Positions 51,506 through 62,135 of a stretch of DNA of 64,000 nucleotides are shown here, one piece after another. Source of the stretch: Niveispirillum sp. SYP-B3756 (GTDB lineage: Bacteria > Pseudomonadota > Alphaproteobacteria > Azospirillales > Azospirillaceae); contig NZ_WIDQ01000001.1 in assembly GCF_009495745.1 (NCBI RefSeq), positions 62,001-126,000 of the forward strand, read 5' to 3'. Made by a program: the position numbers and the translations under genes. Numbering within the stretch: the stretch's first letter is position 1; the number at the start of each line of letters is the position of its first letter. The notes beneath the pieces are model-generated. The model was not told where the DNA came from, ran no database searches, and saw nothing but the letters and a program-made list of their open reading frames with translations.

Positions 51506-51910
51506 ATGAACCGCAAAACCCTGATCGGCGACCCGCCCATCCGCATCCTGCGCAATGATTTGGAAAAGTTGGAAAACCTGCTGGACCATCTGCACCGCGC
51601 CTATGCCCGTGTCTCGCTTTTCCTGCAGAACGAGGTGATGCGCGCCGAGCTGGTCGACCGCCAGACCCGGCGACCCTTCATCCAGCTGGGTTCCTGGGTT
51701 TCCTTTTGCGATGAGGACGGTGCCCGCCATGCCGGTACACTGCACCTGCCGGAAGAGCGGCAGGAGGCACCACCCGACGGCATTTCCATCCTGACCCCTG
51801 TGGGGGCCGCCCTGCTGGGGCTGAGCCGGGGCCAGACCATCACCTATGAGACGATTGACCGCCGATCCAAGCAATTGACCGTGCTGGATGTGCGGGCGCC
51901 TGCCGGGTAA
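51506..51910 (+). CDS. rnk: Nucleoside diphosphate kinase regulator (Rnk)
   Basis: This 134-residue protein begins MNRKTLIGDPPIRILRNDLEKLENL and has the GreA/GreB-like C-terminal SILTPVGAALLGLSRGQTITYETIDRR. Rnk proteins bind RNA polymerase and are linked to nucleotide balance. The longer reading back to 51245 is not supported. It is divergent from DUF3309. Confidence 0.88.
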   Translation: MNRKTLIGDPPIRILRNDLEKLENLLDHLHRAYARVSLFLQNEVMRAELVDRQTRRPFIQLGSWVSFCDEDGARHAGTLHLPEERQEAPPDGISILTPVGAALLGLSRGQTITYETIDRRSKQLTVLDVRAPAG

Positions 51911-51959
51911 GGGGGTTTCCACCAACGCGGCCGGACCCTTCCGGCCGCGTCGAGGGAAC

Positions 51960-52472
51960 TCAACCGAATTTCAACAGGCTGGGCGCCTTATCAATGATTT
52001 CTTCCAGGATCATTTCCGCCGTATCCAGATCGCCCTTCAGCTTGTCACCCAGCTGTTTTTGATATTCCGGCCGGCGCAGCTTTTCCGCCGCATCGTAGAG
52101 GCTGTGCAGTTCGGAAACGAAAATATCCCGCGCGCCCATGGGCAGCATGGTCTTGGCCGACAGCACGAAGAAAAAGCGCATGGAGGCCCGCACCAGCAGG
52201 CCCAGCATCAGCGTATCCAGCCGTGCATATTCTTCACGCAGATCGTCCACCCGCACCGCTTCCACCGATTTCAGCCTTCCTTCGATCAGGATGCAGAGCG
52301 CGCGGAATTCCCCCACCTTGTTGCGAAACTCATTATAGGCCTGGAAACTGTCCTTGGCGGCCTCTTCCTCCGCCAGCTTGGCCAGGCGCATGGCGTCGCG
52401 TGCCTGCTTTTCCAGGGCGCCGATCAGTCCTTCCACTTCTTTGCGGGTATAGGTGCGCTTGATCGCCATCAA
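51960..52472 (-). CDS. Unknown helical protein
   Basis: This 170-residue protein is rich in charged helices: EKQARDAMRLAKLAEEEAAKDSFQAYNEF looks like coiled coil, and REEYARLDTLMLGLLVRASMRFFFVLSAKTMLP may be a hydrophobic helix. I recognise no family. Codon use fits the neighbours and it has a clear start, so I treat it as a real gene. It is convergent with rnk. A role cannot be given. Confidence 0.65.
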   Translation of the reverse strand: MMAIKRTYTRKEVEGLIGALEKQARDAMRLAKLAEEEAAKDSFQAYNEFRNKVGEFRALCILIEGRLKSVEAVRVDDLREEYARLDTLMLGLLVRASMRFFFVLSAKTMLPMGARDIFVSELHSLYDAAEKLRRPEYQKQLGDKLKGDLDTAEMILEEIIDKAPSLLKFG

Positions 52473-52640
52473 CAGGGACTTCGGTTAACCAACAGAACGG
52501 TCCCCTGTATAGCCCCTGCCGCAGCGCAATGAAAGCGCCGCTGCGGCGATGCTGTCCCCTGAAACGGTTGGGTAACCAGCCCCTTATTGCAACCATGGTA
52601 ACCTGGTGGCACGCTCGACGGACATAATCGGGAAAACGAA

Positions 52641-52765
52641 CAGGGGGGCCATGCCGCCTTGCACGCCGCCGGGGTGGAGATCATCCGCAAGCCGGAATGG
52701 ACATGCCCGGCGTCGGGCGCTTCGCCCGCATCCATGCCCCGGAGGGCAACCCGATCGAACTGTGA
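52641..52765 (+). pseudogene. Remnant of a VOC (glyoxalase/bleomycin resistance) protein
   Basis: Frame one reads GGHAALHAAGVEIIRKPEW; after a one-base shift the other frame reads MPGVGRFARIHAPEGNPIEL-stop (52696-52765). Together they match the end of the VOC domain, where AAGV...KPE is followed by DMPGVGRFARI and a PEGNxIEL tail. The N-terminal part of the gene is gone. No ribosome binding site or start belongs to it, so this is a frameshifted remnant beside purD. Confidence 0.7.
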
Positions 52766-52798
52766 CAGCCCGATCAGGTTCCCTAAGCGCCCTCTGCT

Positions 52799-54094
52799 TT
52801 AAAGACCGCGCGCCATCGCCCGCCAGGCGATATCGCGGCGGCAGAAGCCTTCTTTCCAGTCGATCAGATCGACCGCGCGATAGGCCAGTTCCCGCGCCTC
52901 GGCGATGCGAACGGCCCCCGCCGTCACGCCCAGCACGCGGCCACCATTGGCCAGCACCGCGCCGTCCGGTCCCGGCTTGGTGCCGGCATGGAAGATTTCC
53001 ACACCCGGCACCTGTCCGGCGGCGGCCAGATTGTTGATGCGCGTACCCTTCTGGTAATCGCCCGGATAGCCTCCCGCCGCCATCACCACGCAAAGTGCTG
53101 CTTCGTCATGCCATTGCGGCTGCTGGCCAGAAACATCGCCCTTGGCCGCCGCCAGCAGCAGTTCCACCAGATCGGATTTCAGCCGGCGCATCAGCACCTG
53201 GCATTCCGGGTCGCCGAAGCGGACATTATATTCCAGCAGCTTGGGCACCGGCTTTCCATCCGGCCCGTTCACCACCATGATCCCGGCGAATAGCACGCCG
53301 ACAAACGGCTTGCCCTCTGCCGCCATGCCGCGCACCGTGGGCAGGATCATCGTGTCCATGATCTCCGCCTCAATAGCCGGCGTCAGCACCGGGGCGGGGC
53401 TATAGGTGCCCATACCGCCCGTGTTCGGCCCCTGATCGCCATCAAAGGCGCGCTTATGGTCCTGCGCACCGGCCAGGGCCACCGCGTTGGTGCCGTCGCA
53501 GATGGCGAAGAAGCTGGCTTCCTCCCCATCCAGGAATTCCTCGATCACCAGCTCGGCCCCGGCATCGCCGAAGCGGCGGCCTACCATCGCCTCGTCAATG
53601 GCGGCATAGGCTTCATCGACATTCTGGCAGATGGTCACACCCTTGCCGGCGGCCAGCCCGTCAGTCTTCACCACAATCGGCGCACCCTGCTTGGCCACAA
53701 AGGCACGGGCGGCGTCGCGGTCGGTGAAGCGACCATAGGCGGCGGTAGGCACACCGAACCGCGCCACCGCATCCTTCATGAAACCCTTGGAGCCTTCCAG
53801 GGCGGCGGCGGCAGCCGACGGGCCAAAGGTAGGAATACCGGCGGCGCGCAGCTTGTCCGCGAGCCCCAGCACCAGCGGTTCTTCCGGCCCGACAATCACA
53901 AAATCAATGGCGTTGGCCGTGGCGAAATCGGCAAGGGCGTCAATCTTGTTGGCGGCGATATCCACACATTCGGCCACGGCCTTGATGCCGGCATTGCCGG
54001 GCGCGCAATAAAGCTTGTCGCACAGGGTCGAACGGGCGACGGCCCAGCACAGCGCATGTTCACGCCCACCCGAACCCACGACCAGGATCTTCAT
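52799..54094 (-). CDS. purD: Phosphoribosylamine-glycine ligase
   Basis: This 431-residue ATP-grasp enzyme makes GAR in purine synthesis. It starts [22 protein letters not shown] and has the N-terminal [13 protein letters not shown], the ATP region [21 protein letters not shown] ... [15 protein letters not shown], and the metal site VFARIM-like [15 protein letters not shown]. The chain is full length. It lies 34 bases after the VOC remnant. Confidence 0.97.
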   Translation of the reverse strand: MKILVVGSGGREHALCWAVARSTLCDKLYCAPGNAGIKAVAECVDIAANKIDALADFATANAIDFVIVGPEEPLVLGLADKLRAAGIPTFGPSAAAAALEGSKGFMKDAVARFGVPTAAYGRFTDRDAARAFVAKQGAPIVVKTDGLAAGKGVTICQNVDEAYAAIDEAMVGRRFGDAGAELVIEEFLDGEEASFFAICDGTNAVALAGAQDHKRAFDGDQGPNTGGMGTYSPAPVLTPAIEAEIMDTMILPTVRGMAAEGKPFVGVLFAGIMVVNGPDGKPVPKLLEYNVRFGDPECQVLMRRLKSDLVELLLAAAKGDVSGQQPQWHDEAALCVVMAAGGYPGDYQKGTRINNLAAAGQVPGVEIFHAGTKPGPDGAVLANGGRVLGVTAGAVRIAEARELAYRAVDLIDWKEGFCRRDIAWRAMARGL

Positions 54095-54201
54095 CGCCGC
54101 CTCCCTCTCTCGCTATGGCGGCGGGGTTCTAGCACGGGTGGGTGCCGCTGGGCACCCGGTGGCTGCGGATACCGCCTTTGCTTGGATGGAACGGGGGGCT
54201 C

Positions 54202-56460
54202 TCAGCCCAGCGGCCCCGACGGCACCCCCAGCATGGCGCCGGCCAGCTCGGCCGGCATCGGCTTGCCATAAAGGAAGCCCTGCAGAAAACCACAGCCCAG
54301 CCGTTCCAACTCATCGGCTTGTTCCAGCGTCTCCACCCCTTCGGCCACCACCTCCAGGGAAAGTTGCTGGGCCAAGGCCAGCATGGTGCGCAGGATGGTG
54401 CGGCTTTCAAACCGGTCGATCATGCTGGACACGAAGGCCCGGTCCACCTTCAGGAAATCAAACGGCAAGGTCTGCAAGTACGACAGGTTGGAATAGCCGG
54501 TGCCGAAATCATCCATGCAGAGCCGGATGCCCAGATCGCGCAGGCCCGACAGAATTTCCGCCGCATGAGCCGGATCGCCGATGATGGTGCTTTCCGTCAC
54601 TTCCAGTTTCAGCAGCGTGGGATCAACCCCGCTTTCCTCCACAACCCGTTTCACATGGTCCAGGAAGCCCGGTTCGGACAATTGCGCGGCGGAGATATTG
54701 ACGCTGACCCAGATGGGCCGGCCGCTGGCCCGGGTCCATTCGGCAATGCGGGTGGCTGCCTCCCGCATCGCCCAGGTGCCGATGGGCACGATCAGCCCCG
54801 TTTCCTCTGCCGCCGGGATGAAAGAGGCGGGCACCATGATGCCGCGCGCCGGGTGCTTCCAGCGCACCAGCGCCTCAAACGCCACCACCTTGCGCGTCAC
54901 CGCATCGACAATGGGCTGATAATAAAGCTCAAACTGGTTCTGTTTCAGGGCCGCATTCAGCTCCATCGTCAGGCCCAGCCGATTCTGGTCGCTGTCATTG
55001 CCGACCAGAACCTCCTGCAAACGGCCGAAGGCGCGTTTGGAGGCGTGCAGGCTCTCCTCCGCCCGGGCCAGCATTTCCTCCGCATGGCGGTCGGGAAGGT
55101 TGCACCAAGCCAAGCCCGGCGTTACCAATGGATGCACCTCCCGCCCCGCCAGGATCACCGGTTCCGACACGGCAGCCAGGATCGCCCGCACCTGCGCGCG
55201 TGCCATCTCCAGATCCGGCCCGCCGGGCAGCATGATGGCGAACTGGTCGCCGGCGGTGCGGGCACAGGCCGCCGCCGGGCCCGCCGCCTGTACCACCCGG
55301 CGGGCGGTGATGCCCAGCAGCTGGTCGCCCCAGGCCACCCCCAGTTCCTGATTGAAATCGCGGAAGCGCCGCAGATCGATCAGGGCAACGGCACAGGAAC
55401 CGGCCCCATCCTCCCCCAACAGGCCCAGCCGGGCCCCAACGGCCGCCACCAGCCCGGTGCGGTTCAACAGGCCGGTGGCCCGGTCATGGGTGCGGTCACG
55501 CGATAGCTGTTCCACCAGCAGGGCGTTGTCCAGCCCGATGGCGATGGTACGGGCAAACAGCGCCATCACCCGCTGATCGGGCCCATGGTCCGGCTGCAGG
55601 CCGGACAGATGGACGATGACAGCAACGCTGGGCGAGACGGAGGTATGAATCGCCAGCCAGCCAGCCCCCTGCACCCCGGCCGGCTGGGCCAGCGCCTGCA
55701 CAATCTGCTGGCAGATTTCCGATGGCGCCGCATGGGACAGCGGCCCCGCCGGCAGAAGCGGCCGGACATCGCCGCCGCCCCGCAGCCGCCCGGCCAGCAG
55801 GCGGGGTTCGCCCACCGGCTCCCCCTCCACCATTTCCACCCGTGCCAGCAGGGCGCCGGTACCAGGGCCGGCCAGGGCCAGCAAGCTGTCCACCACACCG
55901 GCAGCAAAACGGTTGACGTCGCGCTGTTCAAACAGACGGGCCGTGGCATCCAGGATATGGGCCAGTCCGGCGCGGTTTGCCTCCAGCGCGCGGATCTGCT
56001 GATAGGCACGCAAGGCGGTCAGCACCGAGGTCCAGAGCCGGCCAGCCGTCAGCTCATCCTTGGCGCGGTAGTCATTGATGTCATAGCGGGCCACCACCTC
56101 CCGCTCCGGCGCCTGGCCGGGCTGGCCGGTGCGCAGGATGATGCGGACATATTGATTGCCCAATTCCTCCCGGATGGCGCGGGCAAGGTCCAGCCCCGCA
56201 TCTTCGCTCTCCATCACCACATCCAGCAAAACCAGGGCGATATCGCTGTATGCCGCCAGGATCCGCCGGGCCTCTATTGCCGAATAGGCAGACAGAAACA
56301 AGGGCTTGCGGCCGGCATGAACCAGATCGCGCAGGGCCAGTTTGGTGACGCTGTGAACCGAAGGATCGTCATCGACAATCAGAATCAGCCAGGGAGACAG
56401 AGCGGGCGTGGGTTGGGCCGGGTCCGGTTCCGCCGCAAACACCAGAAGGTCTTCTTCCAT
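54202..56460 (-). CDS. REC-DUF3369-GGDEF-like-EAL c-di-GMP protein
   Basis: This 752-residue protein has a receiver domain (LILIVDDDPSVHSVTKLAL, acceptor aspartate in LVLLDVVMESEDAG), a DUF3369 sensor domain, then a GGDEF-like domain with the motif degenerate to AGDQF (ARTAGDQFAIMLPGG). The EAL domain keeps FEALVRWKHP, KLEVTESTIIG, CMDDFGTGYSNLSYLQ and KVDRAFV. The GGDEF is unlikely to make c-di-GMP, so the likely output is phosphodiesterase activity controlled by phosphorylation. The cognate kinase is not adjacent. Confidence 0.92.
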   Translation of the reverse strand: MEEDLLVFAAEPDPAQPTPALSPWLILIVDDDPSVHSVTKLALRDLVHAGRKPLFLSAYSAIEARRILAAYSDIALVLLDVVMESEDAGLDLARAIREELGNQYVRIILRTGQPGQAPEREVVARYDINDYRAKDELTAGRLWTSVLTALRAYQQIRALEANRAGLAHILDATARLFEQRDVNRFAAGVVDSLLALAGPGTGALLARVEMVEGEPVGEPRLLAGRLRGGGDVRPLLPAGPLSHAAPSEICQQIVQALAQPAGVQGAGWLAIHTSVSPSVAVIVHLSGLQPDHGPDQRVMALFARTIAIGLDNALLVEQLSRDRTHDRATGLLNRTGLVAAVGARLGLLGEDGAGSCAVALIDLRRFRDFNQELGVAWGDQLLGITARRVVQAAGPAAACARTAGDQFAIMLPGGPDLEMARAQVRAILAAVSEPVILAGREVHPLVTPGLAWCNLPDRHAEEMLARAEESLHASKRAFGRLQEVLVGNDSDQNRLGLTMELNAALKQNQFELYYQPIVDAVTRKVVAFEALVRWKHPARGIMVPASFIPAAEETGLIVPIGTWAMREAATRIAEWTRASGRPIWVSVNISAAQLSEPGFLDHVKRVVEESGVDPTLLKLEVTESTIIGDPAHAAEILSGLRDLGIRLCMDDFGTGYSNLSYLQTLPFDFLKVDRAFVSSMIDRFESRTILRTMLALAQQLSLEVVAEGVETLEQADELERLGCGFLQGFLYGKPMPAELAGAMLGVPSGPLG

Positions 56461-56621
56461 CGGCCACTTCCCCCCGCTGGGCCCACTCCCCCAGGCCCGC
56501 CCAGCACGCCCTTTGTCCGGTTAAGGAAACATAAAGAAGTACGGCTGCCAATGCCAGTGGCTACAGAATTTCCCTAAAATTTGACCAATCCAATATTTCG
56601 GAAGGCGGGGTCAAAGCGCCG

Positions 56622-56660
56622 AAACAAAACGCCCCCACCGGATAACCGGCGGGGGCGCTT
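56622..56660 (-). terminator. Terminator of ettA
   Basis: GCCCCCGCCGG and CCGGTGGGGGC pair around TTAT, followed by GTTTTGTTTC on the minus strand. It lies 28 bases past the ettA stop. Confidence 0.9.
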
Positions 56661-56687
56661 GTCAGCATCGGAAAGGCTGGGAACGGA

Positions 56688-58364
<1,677 letters not shown>

Positions 58365-58406
58365 GGCGGCATCCTTCAGGTAAGCATCTGCATAAGGTTT
58401 GCTGGC

Positions 58407-58435
58407 CTTGTACCGCAGCGGGCAGCCCGGTGCAA
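58407..58435 (-). promoter_or_regulatory. Promoter of ettA
   Basis: TTGCAC (58430-58435, minus) and TACAAG (58407-58412) lie 17 bases apart and about 43 bases upstream of the ettA start. The -10 is a 4/6 match. Confidence 0.6.
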
Positions 58436-58524
58436 TCGGGGGGTAACGCGCGCGGCCCGTAAGGTACTTGCGGCATGTCTGTCGGCATCCGCCGCGAAGG
58501 CTGATACCCGTGGGGGAGAGGCGA

Positions 58525-58851
58525 TCACGCCACCGGGATCGGGGCGGCAGGCGGCCCGCCGGGCGTGGGATGCACCACGATATCGACGGCACACCCCACC
58601 TTCACCATCATGCGCAACAGCCGTTCAACGGACACATCCCGGAATTGACCACGCAGCAACCGCGAAATATCCGGCTGGCTCACCCCCATACGCCGGGCCG
58701 CCTCAACCTGGGTCAGGCCCAAATCCTTCAAGATGGCCGCCAAACGCGCCACCAGTTGCGCCTTCAACAGATGGCTGTCGGCATCAGGAAAGCCCAGGTC
58801 TGCGAAGACATTATCAGTGCCACGCTGGATAGGGATGTCTGCATCCGTCAT
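58525..58851 (-). CDS. higA: XRE-family antitoxin (HigA-like)
   Basis: This 108-residue protein has the helix-turn-helix [43 protein letters not shown] and a C-terminal VHPTP segment that matches the HigA/XRE antitoxin type. It is read second after the toxin and overlaps it by four bases, the order of higBA. It should bind and neutralise the toxin and repress the pair. Confidence 0.88.
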   Translation of the reverse strand: MTDADIPIQRGTDNVFADLGFPDADSHLLKAQLVARLAAILKDLGLTQVEAARRMGVSQPDISRLLRGQFRDVSVERLLRMMVKVGCAVDIVVHPTPGGPPAAPIPVA

Positions 58852-59222
58852 GTCTTGGCCTCCCCACCTTGTTCCAACAGCCGCCGATGATGGTCGGCCT
58901 CTGCTGCCTTCAACCGCCGCTTGATCAAATCCAGGTCTTCGGCGGGGGTTTTGATCCCGCTTTTTGATTTCTTCTGGAAGGCATGTAGGACATACACCGC
59001 GCGCTCAAACCGAACCGTGTAGACGGCACGAAATGTATCGCCGCGATGATCCTCCACAATCTCCAGAACGCCGGCACCACCAAAGCCCTTCAACACCTTC
59101 GCGTCGGCATGGAGGCCACCGGCCTGCGCCAGATGAAGCGCGAAACCCATGATATCCTGTACCTCTGGCGGAAAGGCGCAGAAATCCTTATAGGCGGAAC
59201 CAACCCAATCGACCGGACGCAT
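58848..59222 (-). CDS. higB: RelE/HigB-like toxin (DUF891/Gp49 type)
   Basis: This 124-residue protein has the RelE-superfamily core VDWVGSAYKDFCAFPPEVQDIMGFALHLAQ, KVLKGFGGAGVLEIVEDHRGDTFRAVYTVRFERAVYVLHAFQKKSKSG, including the family basic residues near the C-terminus. Such toxins cut mRNA at the ribosome. It overlaps the antitoxin by four bases. The N-terminal MRPVDWVGS is preceded by no strong ribosome binding site. Confidence 0.88.
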   Translation of the reverse strand: MRPVDWVGSAYKDFCAFPPEVQDIMGFALHLAQAGGLHADAKVLKGFGGAGVLEIVEDHRGDTFRAVYTVRFERAVYVLHAFQKKSKSGIKTPAEDLDLIKRRLKAAEADHHRRLLEQGGEAKT

Positions 59223-59234
59223 GTTATCCCCAAT

Positions 59235-59250
59235 ATGGTGGTTCCGCCAT
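59235..59250. promoter_or_regulatory. Inverted repeat at the higBA promoter
   Basis: ATGGTGG-TT-CCGCCAT has one mismatch and sits 13-28 bases upstream of the toxin start. It is a likely antitoxin binding site. No clear -35/-10 pair is visible. Confidence 0.5.
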
Positions 59251-59272
59251 AAAAATCAGAAATCCCGAATAA

Positions 59273-60847
59273 TCATGACGTCATCCGTCGCTGGAGATAG
59301 CGAAGCAAGGGTTCCATCCATTGCAAATGCGGGCCAGAGACAGCAGCGAGTTCACGGATGGTGGGCAGATGGTTTGTCAAAAATGCGAGGGCATAGTTAA
59401 TCGTTTCCGCCGTTGCCCCCGTCATCGTTGTTCCAACGACGCTGGCCGCCAAACCGTCCTTCAGCGTCTCAAACACAACAACGGTAGCGATGGTGATAAA
59501 CAGATTTCGGTTGGCCGACATGGCAACCTGGGTTGAGCGTTCCGGGTAAGGTCCGCGCCCAACACCGTCGGCCATGCCTGGCCATTCCTCCCGCACCTGA
59601 TCGCTGAATAACTTATCAGCCCCCGCAATCGCGTCGGCAAATTGCCGTGCCGCCAGCCGCTGGGCAGCAATATCGGCATTCTTATTTTCATACTGGTGGC
59701 TGCGTTCCAGAAGCACCTGCCCCTGATGGGTCGAAGCGATAAGGAGGCCGTGGGTTGACAGTACAGAATCCAGCCCCGCGGCCACGCCTATTGGCATATC
59801 TGGCATATCACGCGCAGCAATAGCCTTGGTCAAATGGGCGCGGGCGATTTCAAGATTATTGCCACGAAGATAAAGCTGATCAATTGAAAGGGGCTGACGT
59901 CGCAAGCAGGCCGCGTATTTATTTACATCCCCCAGCAGCATGGCAAACGCGTTGGAGCCAGAGAGTCGTACCTGCAGCTCCTCAACCGTTTCATTCAATA
60001 TTTCCAAAATGCCTTCGTTGGCGTTCTGCTCCGTTAGCGTCGGCACGCCGGACGGCACAACACCGATGCGACCATCTTCAGCCACGCCGAGCGTTATTCC
60101 TGGTTCCGTTTCTGGAATAATCAGTTTTTCTGAATCCCGCAGCTTCAGCCACGCGGCGATATCAGCATTCACCAATGCCGCCGGACGGTTCCACCATTCA
60201 TCGGGCTGTTGGGCGATACGCAAGGTCAGGTCGGGGCCGAAATAGTCGGCGCTGGGACCGTTGCCGGTAAGGAGGGCTTGATACCAGTTGATCCAGGGGG
60301 CGTGGTCTGTCGCCAGTTTCCCGCCAGCAATGGTTTGCCATGGCTCTGTCACCGAGGGCGGGGCCTCACCCGGCCAGAGCGGTGACAAAGCCAAACCGGC
60401 AAAGGATTGGCCCTCTCCGCGCGTCCTTAGCCAGTCCACGTCTGTCCTAATTGCTCTCCAGACGGCGGAATCGGCGGCGGAATCGGCGGCGGAACGGACG
60501 GCGGAACGGACGGCGGAACCGGCGGCGGAAAAGGCGGCGGAACGGGCGGCGGAACGGGCGGCGGAACGGACGGCGGAACGGGCGGCGGAACGGACGGCGG
60601 AAAAGGCGGCGGAACGGGCGGCGGAACGGGCGGCGGAACGGGTCATATCATGGGCCGGATATTTGCCGGCGGCCCATGATATGTAGCACGCCCGAAGCAC
60701 CGCCAACCAATGCTCTTCCGACAAGCCGGCCAGCGCCATCGGCAGCACCCGCAGAGCCGCACGGGCCGCGATCAGGTGCGACCACTGCGCCGGCTTGTCC
60801 GCCAGAAACTTCTCAAGCTGTTCCGGTTTCGTAAATTCCAACGCCAT
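59273..60847 (-). CDS. Protein with fifteen SA[AV]x tetrapeptide repeats, unknown
   Basis: This 524-residue protein starts MALEFTKPEQLEKFL. Residues 1-70 are a helical N-terminal domain (AARAALRVLPMALAGLSEEHWLAVLRACYISWAAGKYPAHD). Residues 71-130 are fifteen perfect SA[AV][RFGDW] units. The C-terminal two-thirds is soluble with a WWNRPAALVNADIAAWL region and ends in a hydrophobic stretch (LFITIATVVVFETLKDGLAASVVG). I recognise no family for the whole; the N-terminal domain with SAxx repeats resembles bacterial 'putative immunity' proteins. It lies beside higBA. Confidence 0.6.
   Translation of the reverse strand: MALEFTKPEQLEKFLADKPAQWSHLIAARAALRVLPMALAGLSEEHWLAVLRACYISWAAGKYPAHDMTRSAARSAARSAAFSAVRSAARSAVRSAARSAARSAAFSAAGSAVRSAVRSAADSAADSAVWRAIRTDVDWLRTRGEGQSFAGLALSPLWPGEAPPSVTEPWQTIAGGKLATDHAPWINWYQALLTGNGPSADYFGPDLTLRIAQQPDEWWNRPAALVNADIAAWLKLRDSEKLIIPETEPGITLGVAEDGRIGVVPSGVPTLTEQNANEGILEILNETVEELQVRLSGSNAFAMLLGDVNKYAACLRRQPLSIDQLYLRGNNLEIARAHLTKAIAARDMPDMPIGVAAGLDSVLSTHGLLIASTHQGQVLLERSHQYENKNADIAAQRLAARQFADAIAGADKLFSDQVREEWPGMADGVGRGPYPERSTQVAMSANRNLFITIATVVVFETLKDGLAASVVGTTMTGATAETINYALAFLTNHLPTIRELAAVSGPHLQWMEPLLRYLQRRMTS
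60458..60637 (-). repeat. Fifteen 12-bp tandem repeats
   Basis: The unit reads about TCCGCCGTCCGT or TCCGCCGCCCGT on the minus strand, giving SA[AV][RFGD]. The full array is 180 bases and keeps frame. Unit differences are mostly at one base in the middle and the last two bases, so the array was duplicated unit by unit. It might change length by slipped-strand mispairing. Confidence 0.9.
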
Positions 60848-60996
60848 CGCCACCCCTGCCCTTCTCCCGCCAGGGTAGCGCAACTGGGATGGTTGCGTCA
60901 GCACCGATCATCAACCGATACGCCGGTTCGTCCTTATGGGGGGTGTGAGGCAATGCGGGCGGGCAGGGTTCTGCCCCCTCCCCCGCCCCACCAGAC

Positions 60997-62019
60997 TCAA
61001 TAAACCAGCTCATCCTCGCCCTTGCCGCTGGCAATGACGATTTCGCCGCGCGCGGCCATGTCCTTCGTGAGCTGCACCATATACATCTGCGCCTCGTCGA
61101 CATCACGCAGGCGCACCGGGCCCATGGCGCCCATATCCTCGCGCATGATCTTGGCGGCACGTTCGGACATGTTGGTGAAGAACATGTCCTTCAGCGTGTC
61201 CGACGCGCCCTTCAGCGCCGTGGCCAGCTTCTGCTTGTCGACATTGCGCAGCAGGGTCTGGATGCCGCTGGGGTCCAGCTTGGACAGATCTTCGAACGTG
61301 AACATCAGGGCGCGGATGCGTTCGGCACTGTCGCGGTTACGCTCTTCCAAGGCGGCCAGGAAGCGGCTTTCGGTATTGCGGTCAAAGCTGTTGAAGATTT
61401 CCGCCATCATCTCGTGCGCGTCGCGGCGGTTGGTGCGGGCCAGGTTCGACATGAATTCGGTGCGCAGCGTGCGCTCGATATCGTCGATCACTTCCTTCTG
61501 CACCGCCTCCATGCGCAACATGCGCATGATCACTTCCATGGCGAAGCTTTCGGGCAGAAGCTGCAGCACGCGGCCGGCATGGTCACCCTTGATCTTGGAC
61601 ATGATCACGGCCACCGTCTGCGGATATTCATTCTTCAGATAGTTGGCCAGCACCTGCTCATTCACATTGGTCAGCTTGTCCCACATGGTACGACCGGCGG
61701 GACCACGGATTTCCTCCATGATCTGGTCGACCTTGTCCTTGGGCAGCACCTTGGTCAGCAGGCGTTCGGTGCTGTCGAAGGTACCAACCAGGGAACCGGT
61801 GGAACTGATCTGCTCGGCAAATTCCACGAACAGACGTTCTACCAGATTGGAACTGACCGAGCCCAGATTGGCCATGGTCTGCGACAGTTCCTTGATCTCG
61901 TCATCGCCCATCAGCGCGAACAGCTTGGAGGCGATTTCCTCCCCCAGCGCCAGCATCAGGATGGCGGCTTTTTCGGGACCAGTCAGACCGCGGTAATCTT
62001 CACGGACGCGCATGGCCAT
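60997..62019 (-). CDS. fliG: Flagellar motor switch protein FliG
   Basis: This 340-residue protein is part of the rotor C-ring that contacts the stator. It starts [28 protein letters not shown]. The middle domain has [22 protein letters not shown] and the C-terminal motor domain has [34 protein letters not shown]. It is alone here; other flagellar genes must lie elsewhere. The histidine kinase gene lies upstream on the same strand. Confidence 0.96.
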   Translation of the reverse strand: MAMRVREDYRGLTGPEKAAILMLALGEEIASKLFALMGDDEIKELSQTMANLGSVSSNLVERLFVEFAEQISSTGSLVGTFDSTERLLTKVLPKDKVDQIMEEIRGPAGRTMWDKLTNVNEQVLANYLKNEYPQTVAVIMSKIKGDHAGRVLQLLPESFAMEVIMRMLRMEAVQKEVIDDIERTLRTEFMSNLARTNRRDAHEMMAEIFNSFDRNTESRFLAALEERNRDSAERIRALMFTFEDLSKLDPSGIQTLLRNVDKQKLATALKGASDTLKDMFFTNMSERAAKIMREDMGAMGPVRLRDVDEAQMYMVQLTKDMAARGEIVIASGKGEDELVY

Positions 62020-62135
62020 GACGGCAAACTCCCCGGAAACGCAAAACCTGTCGGATCAGGCATCAAAGTGACGATTGACCTCTAACTCTAGCATAGGCCG
62101 GTTGACAGGTTAATCTGCCTTGTGCACGCGCCTGT

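Noticed and set aside
60458-60637. The 12-bp tandem array as a possible CRISPR
   Set aside because: There are no unique spacers; all units follow directly and keep a reading frame. No cas genes are near.
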